NCBI GenBank assembly: GCA_003116995.1
Contig: BDSL01000190.1
Coordinates: forward strand, 1-64,000
From: Yamagishiella unicocca
Lineage: Eukaryota; Chlorophyta; Chlorophyceae; Chlamydomonadales; Volvocaceae
Direction of reading: 5' to 3'
DNA length: 64,000 nt
This document shows, piece after piece, positions 52,801-61,152 of the stretch. The position numbers and the translations under genes are program-made. The notes under the pieces are model-generated. The model saw only the letters and a program-made list of their open reading frames with translations. It was not told the origin of the DNA and did not search any database. Every line of letters begins with the position of its first letter. Within the stretch, counting starts at the first letter, position 1.

Positions 52801-54141
52801 TCATGCATTTGGTAGCAGCATGTCAAACTCTCGCCGCAGGCGTCGCTTGCATAAGTCGCAGTTCGGGTTGGTCCACGCCTCGAATGCAGCCGATGAGATG
52901 ACGAGTGCGGCGTGCCGCTTGCGCACGTAGTCAGCAATTTCGTCAATTTCGTCAATCATGGGACGCATGACGGATGGGTTGGCGGCGAGGAGTTCAACAC
53001 CCCATGGCTTGTCGGGGTAGTCCAGCACATCCCGCATCGTGATGCTGCGGTTACTGCTCAGCCAGAACCAATCCCATGGCTTGTCGGGATGGTTAAGCAC
53101 ATCCCGCAACGTGATGTTGGGGTTACGGCTCAGCCAAAACCAATCCCATGGCTTGTCGGGATTGTCCAGCACATCCCGCACCGTGATGCTGGGGTTACGG
53201 TTCAGCGCTAACCAATCCCATGGCTTGTCGGGATGGTCCAGCACATCCCGCATCGTGATGCTGGGGTTATCGCTCAGCCTATGCCAATCCCATGGCTTGT
53301 CGGGATGGTCCAGCACATCCCACACCGTGATGTTGGGGTTATGGCTCAGACCACACCAATCCCATGGCCTGTCGGGATGGTCGAGCACATCCCGCATCGT
53401 GATGCTGTGGTTACTGCTAAGCCCGTACCAATCCCATGGCTTGTCGGGATGGTCCAGTACATCCCGCATCGTGAGGCTGGGGTTACTGCTCAGCCCGTGC
53501 CAATCCCATGGCTTGTCGATGTTGTCCAGAACATCCCGCACCGTGATGATGGGGTTACTGCTCAGCTTTGACCAATCCCATGGCTTGTCGGGATGGTCCA
53601 GCAGTACATCTCGCATCGTGATGTCTGGGTTATGGCTCAGCCAGTACCAGCTCCATGGCTTGTCGGGGTGGTCGAGCACATCCCGCATCGTGATGCTGGG
53701 GTTATGGCTCAGCCAGTACCAATCCCATGGATTGTCGGGATGGTCGAGCACATCCCGCATCGTGATGCTGGGGTTGAAGCTCAGCTCTGACCAATCCCAT
53801 GGCTTGTCGGGGTAGTCCAGCACATCCCGCATCGTGATGTTGGAGTTATGGCTCAGATTTGACCAACTCCATGGCTTGTCGGGATGGTCCAGTACATCCC
53901 GCACCGTAATGTCTGGGTTATTGCTCAGCCAGTTCCAACGCCATGGCTTGTCGGGGTAGTCCAGCACTACACCCCGCATTTTGATCACGGGGTTTCTGCT
54001 CAGCTCGTACCATATACTATTGGTTAGAGTACTCCTATTCGGTAGCTCATGAAACTGACGTATCCGAGCCTCTAGGGTCGCACGTCCCAACTCTATAGAC
54101 CAGACCTCAGGGGGTGAGACACCAGCAGCAGAGGCCTTCAT
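52801..54141 (-). CDS. PWDW-repeat protein, copy 1 (446 aa, ~14 repeats)
   Basis: The ATG used by copy 2 is lost here by one extra A (CACAATG instead of CACATG), so the next ATG, 54141 (MKASAAG), is the start. An N-terminal ~45-residue domain (SPPEVWSIELGRATLEARIR) precedes ~14 repeats NPSITMRDVLDHPDKPWDW plus variable residues. The C-terminus (HAALVISSAAFEAW...CKRRLRREFDMLLP) is shared with copy 2 and the gene at 5839. Copy 1 and copy 2, with their flanks (CTTTTATAAACAACACTAT), form a tandem duplication of ~1.3 kb. Confidence 0.85.
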   Translation of the reverse strand: MKASAAGVSPPEVWSIELGRATLEARIRQFHELPNRSTLTNSIWYELSRNPVIKMRGVVLDYPDKPWRWNWLSNNPDITVRDVLDHPDKPWSWSNLSHNSNITMRDVLDYPDKPWDWSELSFNPSITMRDVLDHPDNPWDWYWLSHNPSITMRDVLDHPDKPWSWYWLSHNPDITMRDVLLDHPDKPWDWSKLSSNPIITVRDVLDNIDKPWDWHGLSSNPSLTMRDVLDHPDKPWDWYGLSSNHSITMRDVLDHPDRPWDWCGLSHNPNITVWDVLDHPDKPWDWHRLSDNPSITMRDVLDHPDKPWDWLALNRNPSITVRDVLDNPDKPWDWFWLSRNPNITLRDVLNHPDKPWDWFWLSSNRSITMRDVLDYPDKPWGVELLAANPSVMRPMIDEIDEIADYVRKRHAALVISSAAFEAWTNPNCDLCKRRLRREFDMLLPNA

Positions 54142-54323
54142 CGTCTGTGCGCGAGTGAGGGGACACAATGTGTCCGACTCCGACTACACAAGTAGGGCGA
54201 TGTTGGTGTAAAAATACTTTTATAAACAACACTATATAACACACTATGTATCCAAGCCTACCTAGAGGGTGACCAAGATATTTGACGACCCGCCCTTACT
54301 AATAATGAATAATAATCAATTAT

Positions 54324-54542
54324 TTACGTGTAGGACTTCGTTCGGAGCTGATCCCCCAACACGCCTGAGTCGACCTTCATATAGGCCTCTGCGTCCTCGC
54401 GGCTGCTGAAGAGATCGTTGTTTATGTTTGGAATTGCAGTTCCCATAGCTGCGTGACGACGCGCGGCAGCCTCGGTCTTCTCGCACACCACAATCTCCAG
54501 ACGGTGCTTCTCCGCCAGCCGAGCAATTTCAGGCTGCTCCAT
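54324..54542 (-). CDS. Small hypothetical protein (72 aa)
   Basis: The first ATG is at 54542 (MEQPEIARLAEKHRLEIVV); upstream codons begin with TTG. It looks like a compact alpha/beta protein. It begins just after the stop of the following small gene on the same strand, so the two may be co-transcribed, or parts of one gene split by a shift. Confidence 0.5.
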   Translation of the reverse strand: MEQPEIARLAEKHRLEIVVCEKTEAAARRHAAMGTAIPNINNDLFSSREDAEAYMKVDSGVLGDQLRTKSYT

Positions 54543-54556
54543 GGAACGCAAGGAAG

Positions 54557-54895
54557 TCAAACATTTCTTTGTTGCCTGGCCGATGCGGTATAAGTGCTTG
54601 AGCCCAACTTATTTCCGGTGAGCTTGCATAGAACGGTTCGCTGATTCGCTCCCGTATCTCCCGTATCTCCCGTATATCCCGTATCTTGAGTTACTTTCGC
54701 AATCTCCATGTATCCATCAGAATGCATAGAGAGGCATATTTTTGTTGTCGTATGAGTTGCTTGGATGTTTCCACAAATGAGGAATGCTTTTGTTGTCTTA
54801 TGAGTTGCTAGGATGATTTCATCGCCGATTGTATTCATATGAATCAGGATGTTGGGTATGTGTACTGTCATACGAACCGCATCATAATGGCTCAT
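54557..54895 (-). CDS. Small hypothetical protein (112 aa) with a Gly-Asp-Thr repeat
   Basis: ATG start. Beta-strand-like sequence (TVHIPNILIHMNTIGDEIILA) with an internal repeat of ATHKTTKAFLICGNIQ / ATHTTTKICLSMHS. A DTGYTGDTGDTG run comes from 9-bp TCTCCCGTA repeats. The family is not recognised. Confidence 0.5.
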   Translation of the reverse strand: MSHYDAVRMTVHIPNILIHMNTIGDEIILATHKTTKAFLICGNIQATHTTTKICLSMHSDGYMEIAKVTQDTGYTGDTGDTGANQRTVLCKLTGNKLGSSTYTASARQQRNV

Positions 54896-54959
54896 TTTTG
54901 TTGCGATTGGTCGTTACACTTACTAGTGATGATGTAAAGTCCAAAAAATCAACTTTTTA

Positions 54960-55265
54960 CCATTATTACCATTAGTAATATTATGCCAGTTGACTCAATG
55001 CCGTACACAAAAGCCCCCTATGACTCATTTGCTACAGAAATGGCTCATGAAGGATGGCATAACCACTGCGCCAATGTCCATGCCATTAGTATGCAAGTCA
55101 TGGGCTGCTAATTGCTTGGCAGTATCTTCCAACGATCTTCCAATGAGCTTGGACAAATTGGATATGCTCGAGAGATTCTTCGAAGCGATGCGATGCGCTA
55201 GCCCTTTACTCGGGTCCAAGCGACACCGTGCCACACTTGGCCGAAGCCTCAATGCGCTGTATCGT
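54960..55265 (+). pseudogene. Truncated duplicate of the F-box-like gene at 55896
   Basis: 54967-55036 repeats, almost base for base, the sequence at ~55650-55717 upstream of the 55896 gene (shared TTACCATTAGTAATATTATG and CCGTACACAAAAG). After GCTACA it jumps to sequence matching that gene's codons (CTCATGAAGGAT; MSMPLVCKSW; VSSN). Thus ~240 bp have been deleted between promoter and F-box, and the 3' part is replaced by the minus-strand gene's end. The product would be under 90 residues. Confidence 0.7.
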
Positions 55266-55520
55266 CGCTAGCACGTCGCCCATCTGTGTGGTGAGCGTGG
55301 CCACTTGTGTGGTAACCGTGGCCACTTGAGTGGTGAGCGTGGCCATTTGAGTGGTGAGCGTGTTAATGTCAAAGAGAATTTTCACAGGCACAAACGCAGC
55401 CGCGCCTATCGCAAGCCCCTTCTCTACGAACTCTCCGTGGTCGTCCACAAAATCCTTGAACGGGTGCGAGCGCTTCGGTACATCCGCGGTGACTCCGCCC
55501 TTCTTCTTGGCAAAGAACAT
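55206..55520 (-). CDS. Small protein with LTTQ heptad-like repeats (104 aa)
   Basis: ATG 55520 (MFFAKKKGG) is preferred over the GTG at 55538. A hydrophobic segment (GLAIGAAAFVPVKILFDI) may be a short TM. It is followed by TLTTQMATLTTQVATVTTQV, a 7-residue repeat from 21-bp DNA units that would form a coiled coil. The 3' end overlaps the F-box pseudogene. No family is recognised. Confidence 0.5.
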   Translation of the reverse strand: MFFAKKKGGVTADVPKRSHPFKDFVDDHGEFVEKGLAIGAAAFVPVKILFDINTLTTQMATLTTQVATVTTQVATLTTQMGDVLATIQRIEASAKCGTVSLGPE

Positions 55521-55895
55521 CCTGGCGCACAGAGACACTAGTTAGAGTCTTTAGAGTCTTGTGATAGAATAGGCTAAGAATTTAAGAATTTCTATGGATG
55601 CACCGATGCCCTGCACTGTCCCGAACGCAATGGGAAATCAACGTTTTACCATTAGTAATATTATGCCAGTTGACTCAATGCCGTACACAAAAGGCCCCAT
55701 ATGACTCATTTGCTACATAATATTCATAAATAATGTTCCAATTTCCAAACAATATCCAAAAATTGAATGCCACACACCTGACATTTGTCTATGAGTACAT
55801 TTGAATATATCTGAGTACATCAGAGGATATATATCCGAGTATCCGAGTACATCTGAACATCTGAATATCAAGTGGAATCGTATAGTAACAAGATA
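55521..55895. repeat. Spacer holding the second copy of the duplicated promoter region
   Basis: 55648-55717 is the direct repeat of 54967-55036. ATATCTGAGTACATCAG and related CTGAGTACATCTGA units repeat at 55790-55865 just before the F-box-like gene. No ORF is called. Confidence 0.7.
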
Positions 55896-56876
55896 ATGCA
55901 GGGCCATCCCAGATCTTGGCCAGAATTCGATGGTGATGTCATATTGACCATACAGAAATGTCTCATGAAGGATGACATAACCACCGCGCTTATGTCCATG
56001 CCATTAGTATGCAAGTCGTGGAATGCTAATTGCATGGCAGCGAAATCAGTATCTTCCAACAATCTTCCAACGATCGTGGGCGAATCCTACGATGTGGGTC
56101 TGCTCGAGAAATTCTTCAAAGCGATGCAGACATCCTATTGCCCTCAGTTGTTCGTCGACAACAACCGTTTTGTGACAAAAGTCACAGTCGTCGCACTTGA
56201 CGGTCGATATTATAATGCCTATGACACCAATGGCAATCCTCGATTTACCAGCGACCATATCCGACACACATGTTGGAATATCTCCAATAACGAGTCTCGA
56301 CAAGAACTACGATTCGTTGGAGGTGGATATTTGGCGCGTTGGAGTTTTGATGGTCGCACGGTCGTCCTCGAAGATGAAGGTCCATCAATTGAGGTCAACA
56401 CGGGAGGAGATGAGAGCGTTGGATGGATCCGTGCCGCAGAATTCTTCCGTAATAATCGCAAGATGATGACCGAGGCCACTTTAGAGATATCTTTTGAGTA
56501 TGGCCCAGCAATGTCATCATTCTCATGTGGCTATGCTACATTTGAAATGTTAAATAGAATCTTGATCAATGCTCTAGGTTCTAACAGTAAAGGCATCTTT
56601 GTATGCCCTTCGCATACTAGTGCTGGTGGTGACATCGACAACGTAAACAGCATCGACCGAGTCAACAGAGTCAACAGAGTCAACAGAGTCGACCGAGTCA
56701 ATCGAGTCAATCGAGTCGATCGAGTCATCAGAGTCAACAGAGTCAACAAAATCACCCAAGTCGCATCTCTGTTCATAATCGCAAAGAAGGAGAATGAAGC
56801 CAGTACAGATGTATGCATTCAGTTCCGTCAGTTCCGTGGCATTCGTAGGATAACTCCACTTGCCACCCCTTTGTAG
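55896..56876 (+). CDS. F-box-like protein with Arg-Val-Asn repeat (326 aa)
   Basis: GTG opens the frame at 55872; ATG 55896 is the start. Residues ~15-50 resemble an F-box (DVILTIQKCLMKDDITTALM then SMPLVCKSWN). The middle is a beta-rich domain (RYYNAYDTNGNPRFTSDHIR; FVGGGYLARWSFDGRTVVLE). Residues ~250-290 are a DRVNRVNRVNRVDRV repeat from 9-bp AGAGTCAAC units. The C-terminus is short. It probably acts as a ubiquitin-ligase adaptor by analogy. A truncated duplicate lies upstream. Confidence 0.7.
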   Translation: MQGHPRSWPEFDGDVILTIQKCLMKDDITTALMSMPLVCKSWNANCMAAKSVSSNNLPTIVGESYDVGLLEKFFKAMQTSYCPQLFVDNNRFVTKVTVVALDGRYYNAYDTNGNPRFTSDHIRHTCWNISNNESRQELRFVGGGYLARWSFDGRTVVLEDEGPSIEVNTGGDESVGWIRAAEFFRNNRKMMTEATLEISFEYGPAMSSFSCGYATFEMLNRILINALGSNSKGIFVCPSHTSAGGDIDNVNSIDRVNRVNRVNRVDRVNRVNRVDRVIRVNRVNKITQVASLFIIAKKENEASTDVCIQFRQFRGIRRITPLATPL

Positions 56877-57104
56877 TGTTCTCTGCGTTTTGGTTTTGTA
56901 GGGTTGTACGGTATTTGGAGGGTATGCATGTTTTTTTCTTATTTTAAAATGCAAGAAGAATTCTATAATAATATTAGATTTGTCTAATTTCGTGTAGTCG
57001 GATTCTGTATCGTTATCTGACTGTTGTAGTTGACATTGTTGTCGTAGTCTGATGATTGAATAGCACATGATTCGTTCAGTGTTGGAGCCCGTATCACAGC
57101 AGCA

Positions 57105-58490
57105 ATGTCAGTGTTGCCCTCGGTACTTGCTGACAAATATGATATTGAGATTGAGGAGATTGAGACCATAATTAAACGATGCGCAGCACTGTGTAATCAT
57201 TTCGTTCATCCAAAGATGGCCAAATCCGAACGACAAAATGTTGCTGTGGCAAGCAAGCTTTACTGCGACCTCGTAGACCTTGCGATGCAAGTTGATGAAG
57301 ATGTGGATCAGCCTCCCTCTTCTCAGTCAACCTGCTTCGACAATGACAACGACAATGACACGAATGACAATAAGGAGGATGACAAGGAGGATGAAAAGGA
57401 GGATGACAAGGAGGATGACAAGGAGGATGACAAACACACAATGTTTAAAAAGGTCGCGCCGTCAATTGTTCATCAAATCCGCCTCACAGTGTCATCATCG
57501 AGAAGAGTATCTGTTATCATGAGGTCTATATGGGAAGCAGTCCAGTCTAACTTCATCACTCGATACCCAGATTTATTCTTCGATGACCATGCTATGCTGC
57601 TACTAAAGGAACACGCCAACCCCATGGTCGTTCCTTCTTTGATCGAACGCTTATCGGCATCGACAACGTTTATCAAGCCCATGCAGCGCAGCAACATGCA
57701 AGTTGAATTGGTCGACTTCCGCGTCCTCATGAGTGAATGTAGTGAAGACATCATCGAACCAGATACGCTGAGTAAACTTGAAGAAACGTACATGCGACAC
57801 ATTGATAAGTGCAATCATAATGGCTGGAGCTGTGTTGTCATCAACATCATAAATTACAAGGCTGCATCGATGATCATCCCAAAGCTCATGCAACGAGAAG
57901 AGGAATTGGACAAGGAGCAGGGCATTGACAAATACATGATCTATCAAGTCACCAGTTTACAACAGACTCTCGAGAGCATTGTTTCTAAGCATAATCTGAA
58001 GCGGAGGCAGGCCTATGACGATCGAGTACCAAGCGATGCACCTACAAAGGAGGCGTTGCTAGAGCTCGGAAATCTATATGACTCTATTTGTGAAGCGGCC
58101 CTCGAATGGACATCATTGTTGGAGCTTATGAATCGAAAATCACAGATTTTGCCAAATATTCATGCTGATGGTCGACATGGCAAATTTGTGGAACTTGCAA
58201 CAGATGTGTGCAGCTACATGGAGGACATTTGCCCCATCTGCATTGAGTTTACAAATGTTGGGCCAGATTACTATTTTGAGTCCACATTGTTGGTGTGTGG
58301 GCATGTTCTACACACACACTGCTCTGAAACTCAGAGATGCTATCAAGTTCGATCCAATCAACTAAGATCCAATGATGACAATATGATCCATCATCAGTGC
58401 CCAGTCTGCCGCTCACCATTTCGCGCTTGTCTTTACGATTTGAAGGGGCCATATTGTGCCAATGATTGGTTGTGTTTCATTAGGCCGTAA
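57105..58490 (+). CDS. RING-H2 finger protein (461 aa)
   Basis: ATG start. The N-terminal ~350 residues are helical, with an acidic/Lys repeat (DDKEDEKEDDKEDDKEDDK) at ~88-110 from GGAGGATGACAA units. The C-terminal RING begins near residue 373: CPIC, then CGHVLHTHC (CxHx2Hx2C), then CPVC, a RING-H2 arrangement typical of E3 ubiquitin ligases. No TM is present. The long helical region probably binds the substrate or self-associates. Confidence 0.8.
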   Translation: MSVLPSVLADKYDIEIEEIETIIKRCAALCNHFVHPKMAKSERQNVAVASKLYCDLVDLAMQVDEDVDQPPSSQSTCFDNDNDNDTNDNKEDDKEDEKEDDKEDDKEDDKHTMFKKVAPSIVHQIRLTVSSSRRVSVIMRSIWEAVQSNFITRYPDLFFDDHAMLLLKEHANPMVVPSLIERLSASTTFIKPMQRSNMQVELVDFRVLMSECSEDIIEPDTLSKLEETYMRHIDKCNHNGWSCVVINIINYKAASMIIPKLMQREEELDKEQGIDKYMIYQVTSLQQTLESIVSKHNLKRRQAYDDRVPSDAPTKEALLELGNLYDSICEAALEWTSLLELMNRKSQILPNIHADGRHGKFVELATDVCSYMEDICPICIEFTNVGPDYYFESTLLVCGHVLHTHCSETQRCYQVRSNQLRSNDDNMIHHQCPVCRSPFRACLYDLKGPYCANDWLCFIRP

Positions 58491-58969
58491 GGTGAGACTC
58501 TACTTGAAGTCTACTTGAACATGTTGTAATATGCAATAATATGCAAATATGCAATAAACACTGTATATTGTCAAAATCGGAATGGAAGCTTGGCAACAAT
58601 CAGAGGAAATACACGAAATACCAATACCAACAATACCAAAGAAAAACGCCTGCGACTTTGACCAATGACCAAAGACGAATTCACAGCTGCGTTAGAGGAA
58701 TATCAAACGGAGGGCGAAATGCTTGAGAAAATAAATGATCTTCAGTTAGGTCTGCTGTTGAAAAGTTGGGTAGATACTGTTCTGGAAAGAGATGCTACAT
58801 ATTTATGGAATTAGCTAACATGACATTAGAACAATACATAGAAAAAAGCCCGTATATAGAAATATACGGCCTGGAAGAAGGTTTACTTACCGATCAAGTT
58901 CTATATCCTTCGCATAGGCCTTTTAATTTATATCTTCTAAACACTAAATACACGACGACGACATATAAA
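58491..58969 (+). pseudogene. Remnant of a kinase gene upstream of the intact kinase
   Basis: 58665-58815 reads in one frame as a piece matching kinase residues around TEGEMLEKINDLQ (intact copy: REGAMLDKINILQ). After a shift, 58790-58925 reads CYIFMELANMTLEQYIEKSP and LLTDQVLYPSHRPF (intact copy: YIYMELAEMTLEQYINKNKP). Catalytic and activation segments are missing. The frame of the downstream kinase is open back to a TTG at 58766 only because of this debris. 58491-58640 is AT-rich spacer. Confidence 0.7.
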
Positions 58970-60403
58970 ATGCCCGTAAAAACAAAAAGAAGACAAAAAA
59001 GTAACGTTCAGAAAACAAAAAAACGAACAGCAATTCTAAAAAAGAGTAGGAAGCGAAAAAGTAAAATTCTAATTTCACGAAATAAATTCCCCCCTGATTC
59101 CCGGTTATTATCTCGAACAAAGAGAAAACGGAATGTCAATGGTGGTGGAGACAGTCGGGAGTGGTATATGGATACAAGTGCGTCAGATTCTTCTCAGACA
59201 AATTGTAATATCGACGAGGACGACAGGCTGTTCTTAGAAATTAGAGGAGGTACAATAAATCAATGTATTGGAGAAGGGTTCTATGGTAAAGTTTATTTGC
59301 TAAATGAAAAAAATGTAAAAGATGGAACAATAACTTCTCTTGCAGTGAAGGTAACAACTGATAGAAAAGCATATCAAAGGGAGGGAGCAATGCTAGATAA
59401 GATAAATATTCTTCAAGACCGTGGGGAATGTTCAGAGTCATCGGCTGTTAGAATGCATATAAGAATGTTTCCAGCGAGGAAAGGCTACATATATATGGAA
59501 TTAGCTGAAATGACATTAGAACAATACATAAATAAAAACAAACCCTTTACAAGTGAAGTGATTAATCAAGTTATATTGTTCGGATTTCAATTATTAGACG
59601 CAGTGTCTTGCTTACACAAGCATGGTATTATACATGGTGATATAAAGCCTGCAAACATATTGTTATTCAAAAAAGACAAAGACAAAGATAGTTATATATT
59701 GAAACTTTCTGATTTTGGCATATCATGTGATCTCGGCTATATACAAACAAATAGATTTCAAGAAGGTTTTCAATGCGAAAACACAGGTACTCCACTTTTT
59801 ATGGATAGTACACTAATCAGTAATAAGAATGCCAAAATATCAAGGGAATCTGACTTATACAGTGTTGGGACGGTTTTGTTTAACATGTTTACAGAAGGTA
59901 AACATTTTGCTTTAAACGACCGAGAATTATTGCATGAATCACCGTTCACAGGAAATTACACTTTAAATTATCACAGTAAGGTCATTGGAAATATATCACA
60001 AAAAATTCAAAATGCATTTGGCAAATATGCGAATGAAATAATTGAAATAATAAGCAATTTCCTTCATCCGACACCGGAAAAAAGGAATCCCAAATTCTTA
60101 AAAATTGCAAGAAATATAATGTCTTTTGTATGGTCGGCAAAAACTCTGGGTCCTGCGTCAGAGAGGACCCTCAGAACTCTGGGTCCTGCGTCAGAGAGGA
60201 CCCTCAGAACTCTGGGTGCTGCGTCAGAGAGGACCCTCAGAACTCTGGGTCCTGCGTCAGAGAGGACCCTCAGAACTCTGGGTCCTGCGTCAGAGAGGAC
60301 CCTCAGAACTCTGGGTCCTGCGTCAGAGAGGACCATCAGAACTCTGGGTCCTGCGTCAGCGAGAACCCCCAAAAATGTGTTGTACAATAACTACTACATC
60401 TAA
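58970..60403 (+). CDS. Ser/Thr protein kinase with repeat tail (477 aa)
   Basis: ATG 58970 (MPVKTKRRQK). Residues 1-57 are strongly basic, perhaps a nuclear or DNA/RNA-binding tail. The kinase domain is complete: glycine loop GEGFYGKV (101-108), Lys127 (LAVKV), Glu138, catalytic loop HGDIKPAN (222-229), DFG 248-250 and a GTPLFMD activation-segment end. The HGD variant of HRD is seen in several viral kinases. From ~391 on, about seven 11-residue units RTLGPASERTL come from a 33-bp DNA repeat. A degenerate paralog is at 18073 and a remnant lies directly upstream. Confidence 0.9.
   Translation: MPVKTKRRQKSNVQKTKKRTAILKKSRKRKSKILISRNKFPPDSRLLSRTKRKRNVNGGGDSREWYMDTSASDSSQTNCNIDEDDRLFLEIRGGTINQCIGEGFYGKVYLLNEKNVKDGTITSLAVKVTTDRKAYQREGAMLDKINILQDRGECSESSAVRMHIRMFPARKGYIYMELAEMTLEQYINKNKPFTSEVINQVILFGFQLLDAVSCLHKHGIIHGDIKPANILLFKKDKDKDSYILKLSDFGISCDLGYIQTNRFQEGFQCENTGTPLFMDSTLISNKNAKISRESDLYSVGTVLFNMFTEGKHFALNDRELLHESPFTGNYTLNYHSKVIGNISQKIQNAFGKYANEIIEIISNFLHPTPEKRNPKFLKIARNIMSFVWSAKTLGPASERTLRTLGPASERTLRTLGAASERTLRTLGPASERTLRTLGPASERTLRTLGPASERTIRTLGPASARTPKNVLYNNYYI
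60138..60372. repeat. 33-bp tandem repeat inside the kinase gene
   Basis: About seven units with core AACTCTGGGTCCTGCGTCAG, nearly identical. Because the unit is a multiple of 3 and stop-free in several frames, long shadow ORFs appear on both strands (60064-60387 minus; 60126-60407 plus). Confidence 0.9.
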
Positions 60404-60422
60404 ATAACTACTACATCTAATG
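60385..60422. repeat. Duplicated AATAACTACTACATCTA at a convergent junction
   Basis: Two 17-bp copies sit across the stop codon of the kinase gene. The remaining spacer to 60552 shows nothing recognisable. Confidence 0.75.
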
Positions 60423-60552
60423 ACGAGCTGTGTTTTCCTGGTTACCATTTTCTGTGTAATTCAATTACGGTGCCAACGCTGCTCTCAATAATATGCTTGA
60501 AAACCAGTATGGGCTACAAATGTTGTAAGAATTCTGTTAAGCAGTTAAGAAA

Positions 60553-61047
60553 TCAATGTTTGAGAATGGTCTCTATAATGTTATCAGCAATACGTTCGAT
60601 ACCAATTATGGGTCCTCCAAAATGTAAAGCGTCAATATAATTTAGAAACGATAAAGCGTCATCCTGATTATAATGCCATTTAACAATTACTTGTTTTTTG
60701 TTGTCATCATACCATATGGAACATGTTGAGTATTTTTGAAGTATTGTGTCAATGAGCCACCAATCGCTTAAGATTATGTCTATTATTACCTGGTTGACCA
60801 TACCTGCTCTATCAGTAAATATTTCCAAGTTAGTTCCAGATAATGTGCTCCATCGTAGGCTTTTATTAGTAGTTTCTAAGTTACCTGTCGACACAGGTGT
60901 TATTTGTGGGAACATAATATGTGTCATAACCGTGTTCCCAGCATTTAGTCCGTGTTCCCGCACTAAGACTTCCATGGGATGATCATGATCCTTTAGGAAT
61001 CCAATAATGCATTTTTCAATGTTGTATATATCTAGAAAACCAAGCAT
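60553..61047 (-). CDS. Hypothetical protein (164 aa)
   Basis: The frame opens with a TTG (61092) just after an in-frame TAA; the first ATG is 61047 (MLGFLDIYNIEKCIIGF). The 15 residues before it (KVVHIYYDKGSSKN) look protein-like, so the annotated N-terminus may be short or an upstream shift may exist. Mixed alpha/beta composition (VIIDIILSDWWLIDTILQKY). No family is recognised. Confidence 0.6.
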   Translation of the reverse strand: MLGFLDIYNIEKCIIGFLKDHDHPMEVLVREHGLNAGNTVMTHIMFPQITPVSTGNLETTNKSLRWSTLSGTNLEIFTDRAGMVNQVIIDIILSDWWLIDTILQKYSTCSIWYDDNKKQVIVKWHYNQDDALSFLNYIDALHFGGPIIGIERIADNIIETILKH

Positions 61048-61152
61048 GTTCTTAGATGAACCTTTGTCATAATAAATGTGTACTACTTTCAATATTACCC
61101 TAGTTTAAACATTTGTACATTTTTTCCTTAATGCATTTTGTTTTTAAAATGC

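Noticed and set aside
51953..53815. Long plus-strand frames over the PWDW genes
   Set aside because: The 72-bp PWDW repeat is stop-free in several frames; the minus-strand frames carry the known family N- and C-termini.
57172..57441. CHPPCHPP-repeat frame on the minus strand
   Set aside because: Shadow of the DDKEDDKEDD repeat in the RING-H2 gene.
60064..60387. 107-codon minus-strand frame (VLRVLSDAGPR repeats) inside the kinase gene
   Set aside because: Entirely produced by the stop-free 33-bp repeat of the kinase C-terminus.
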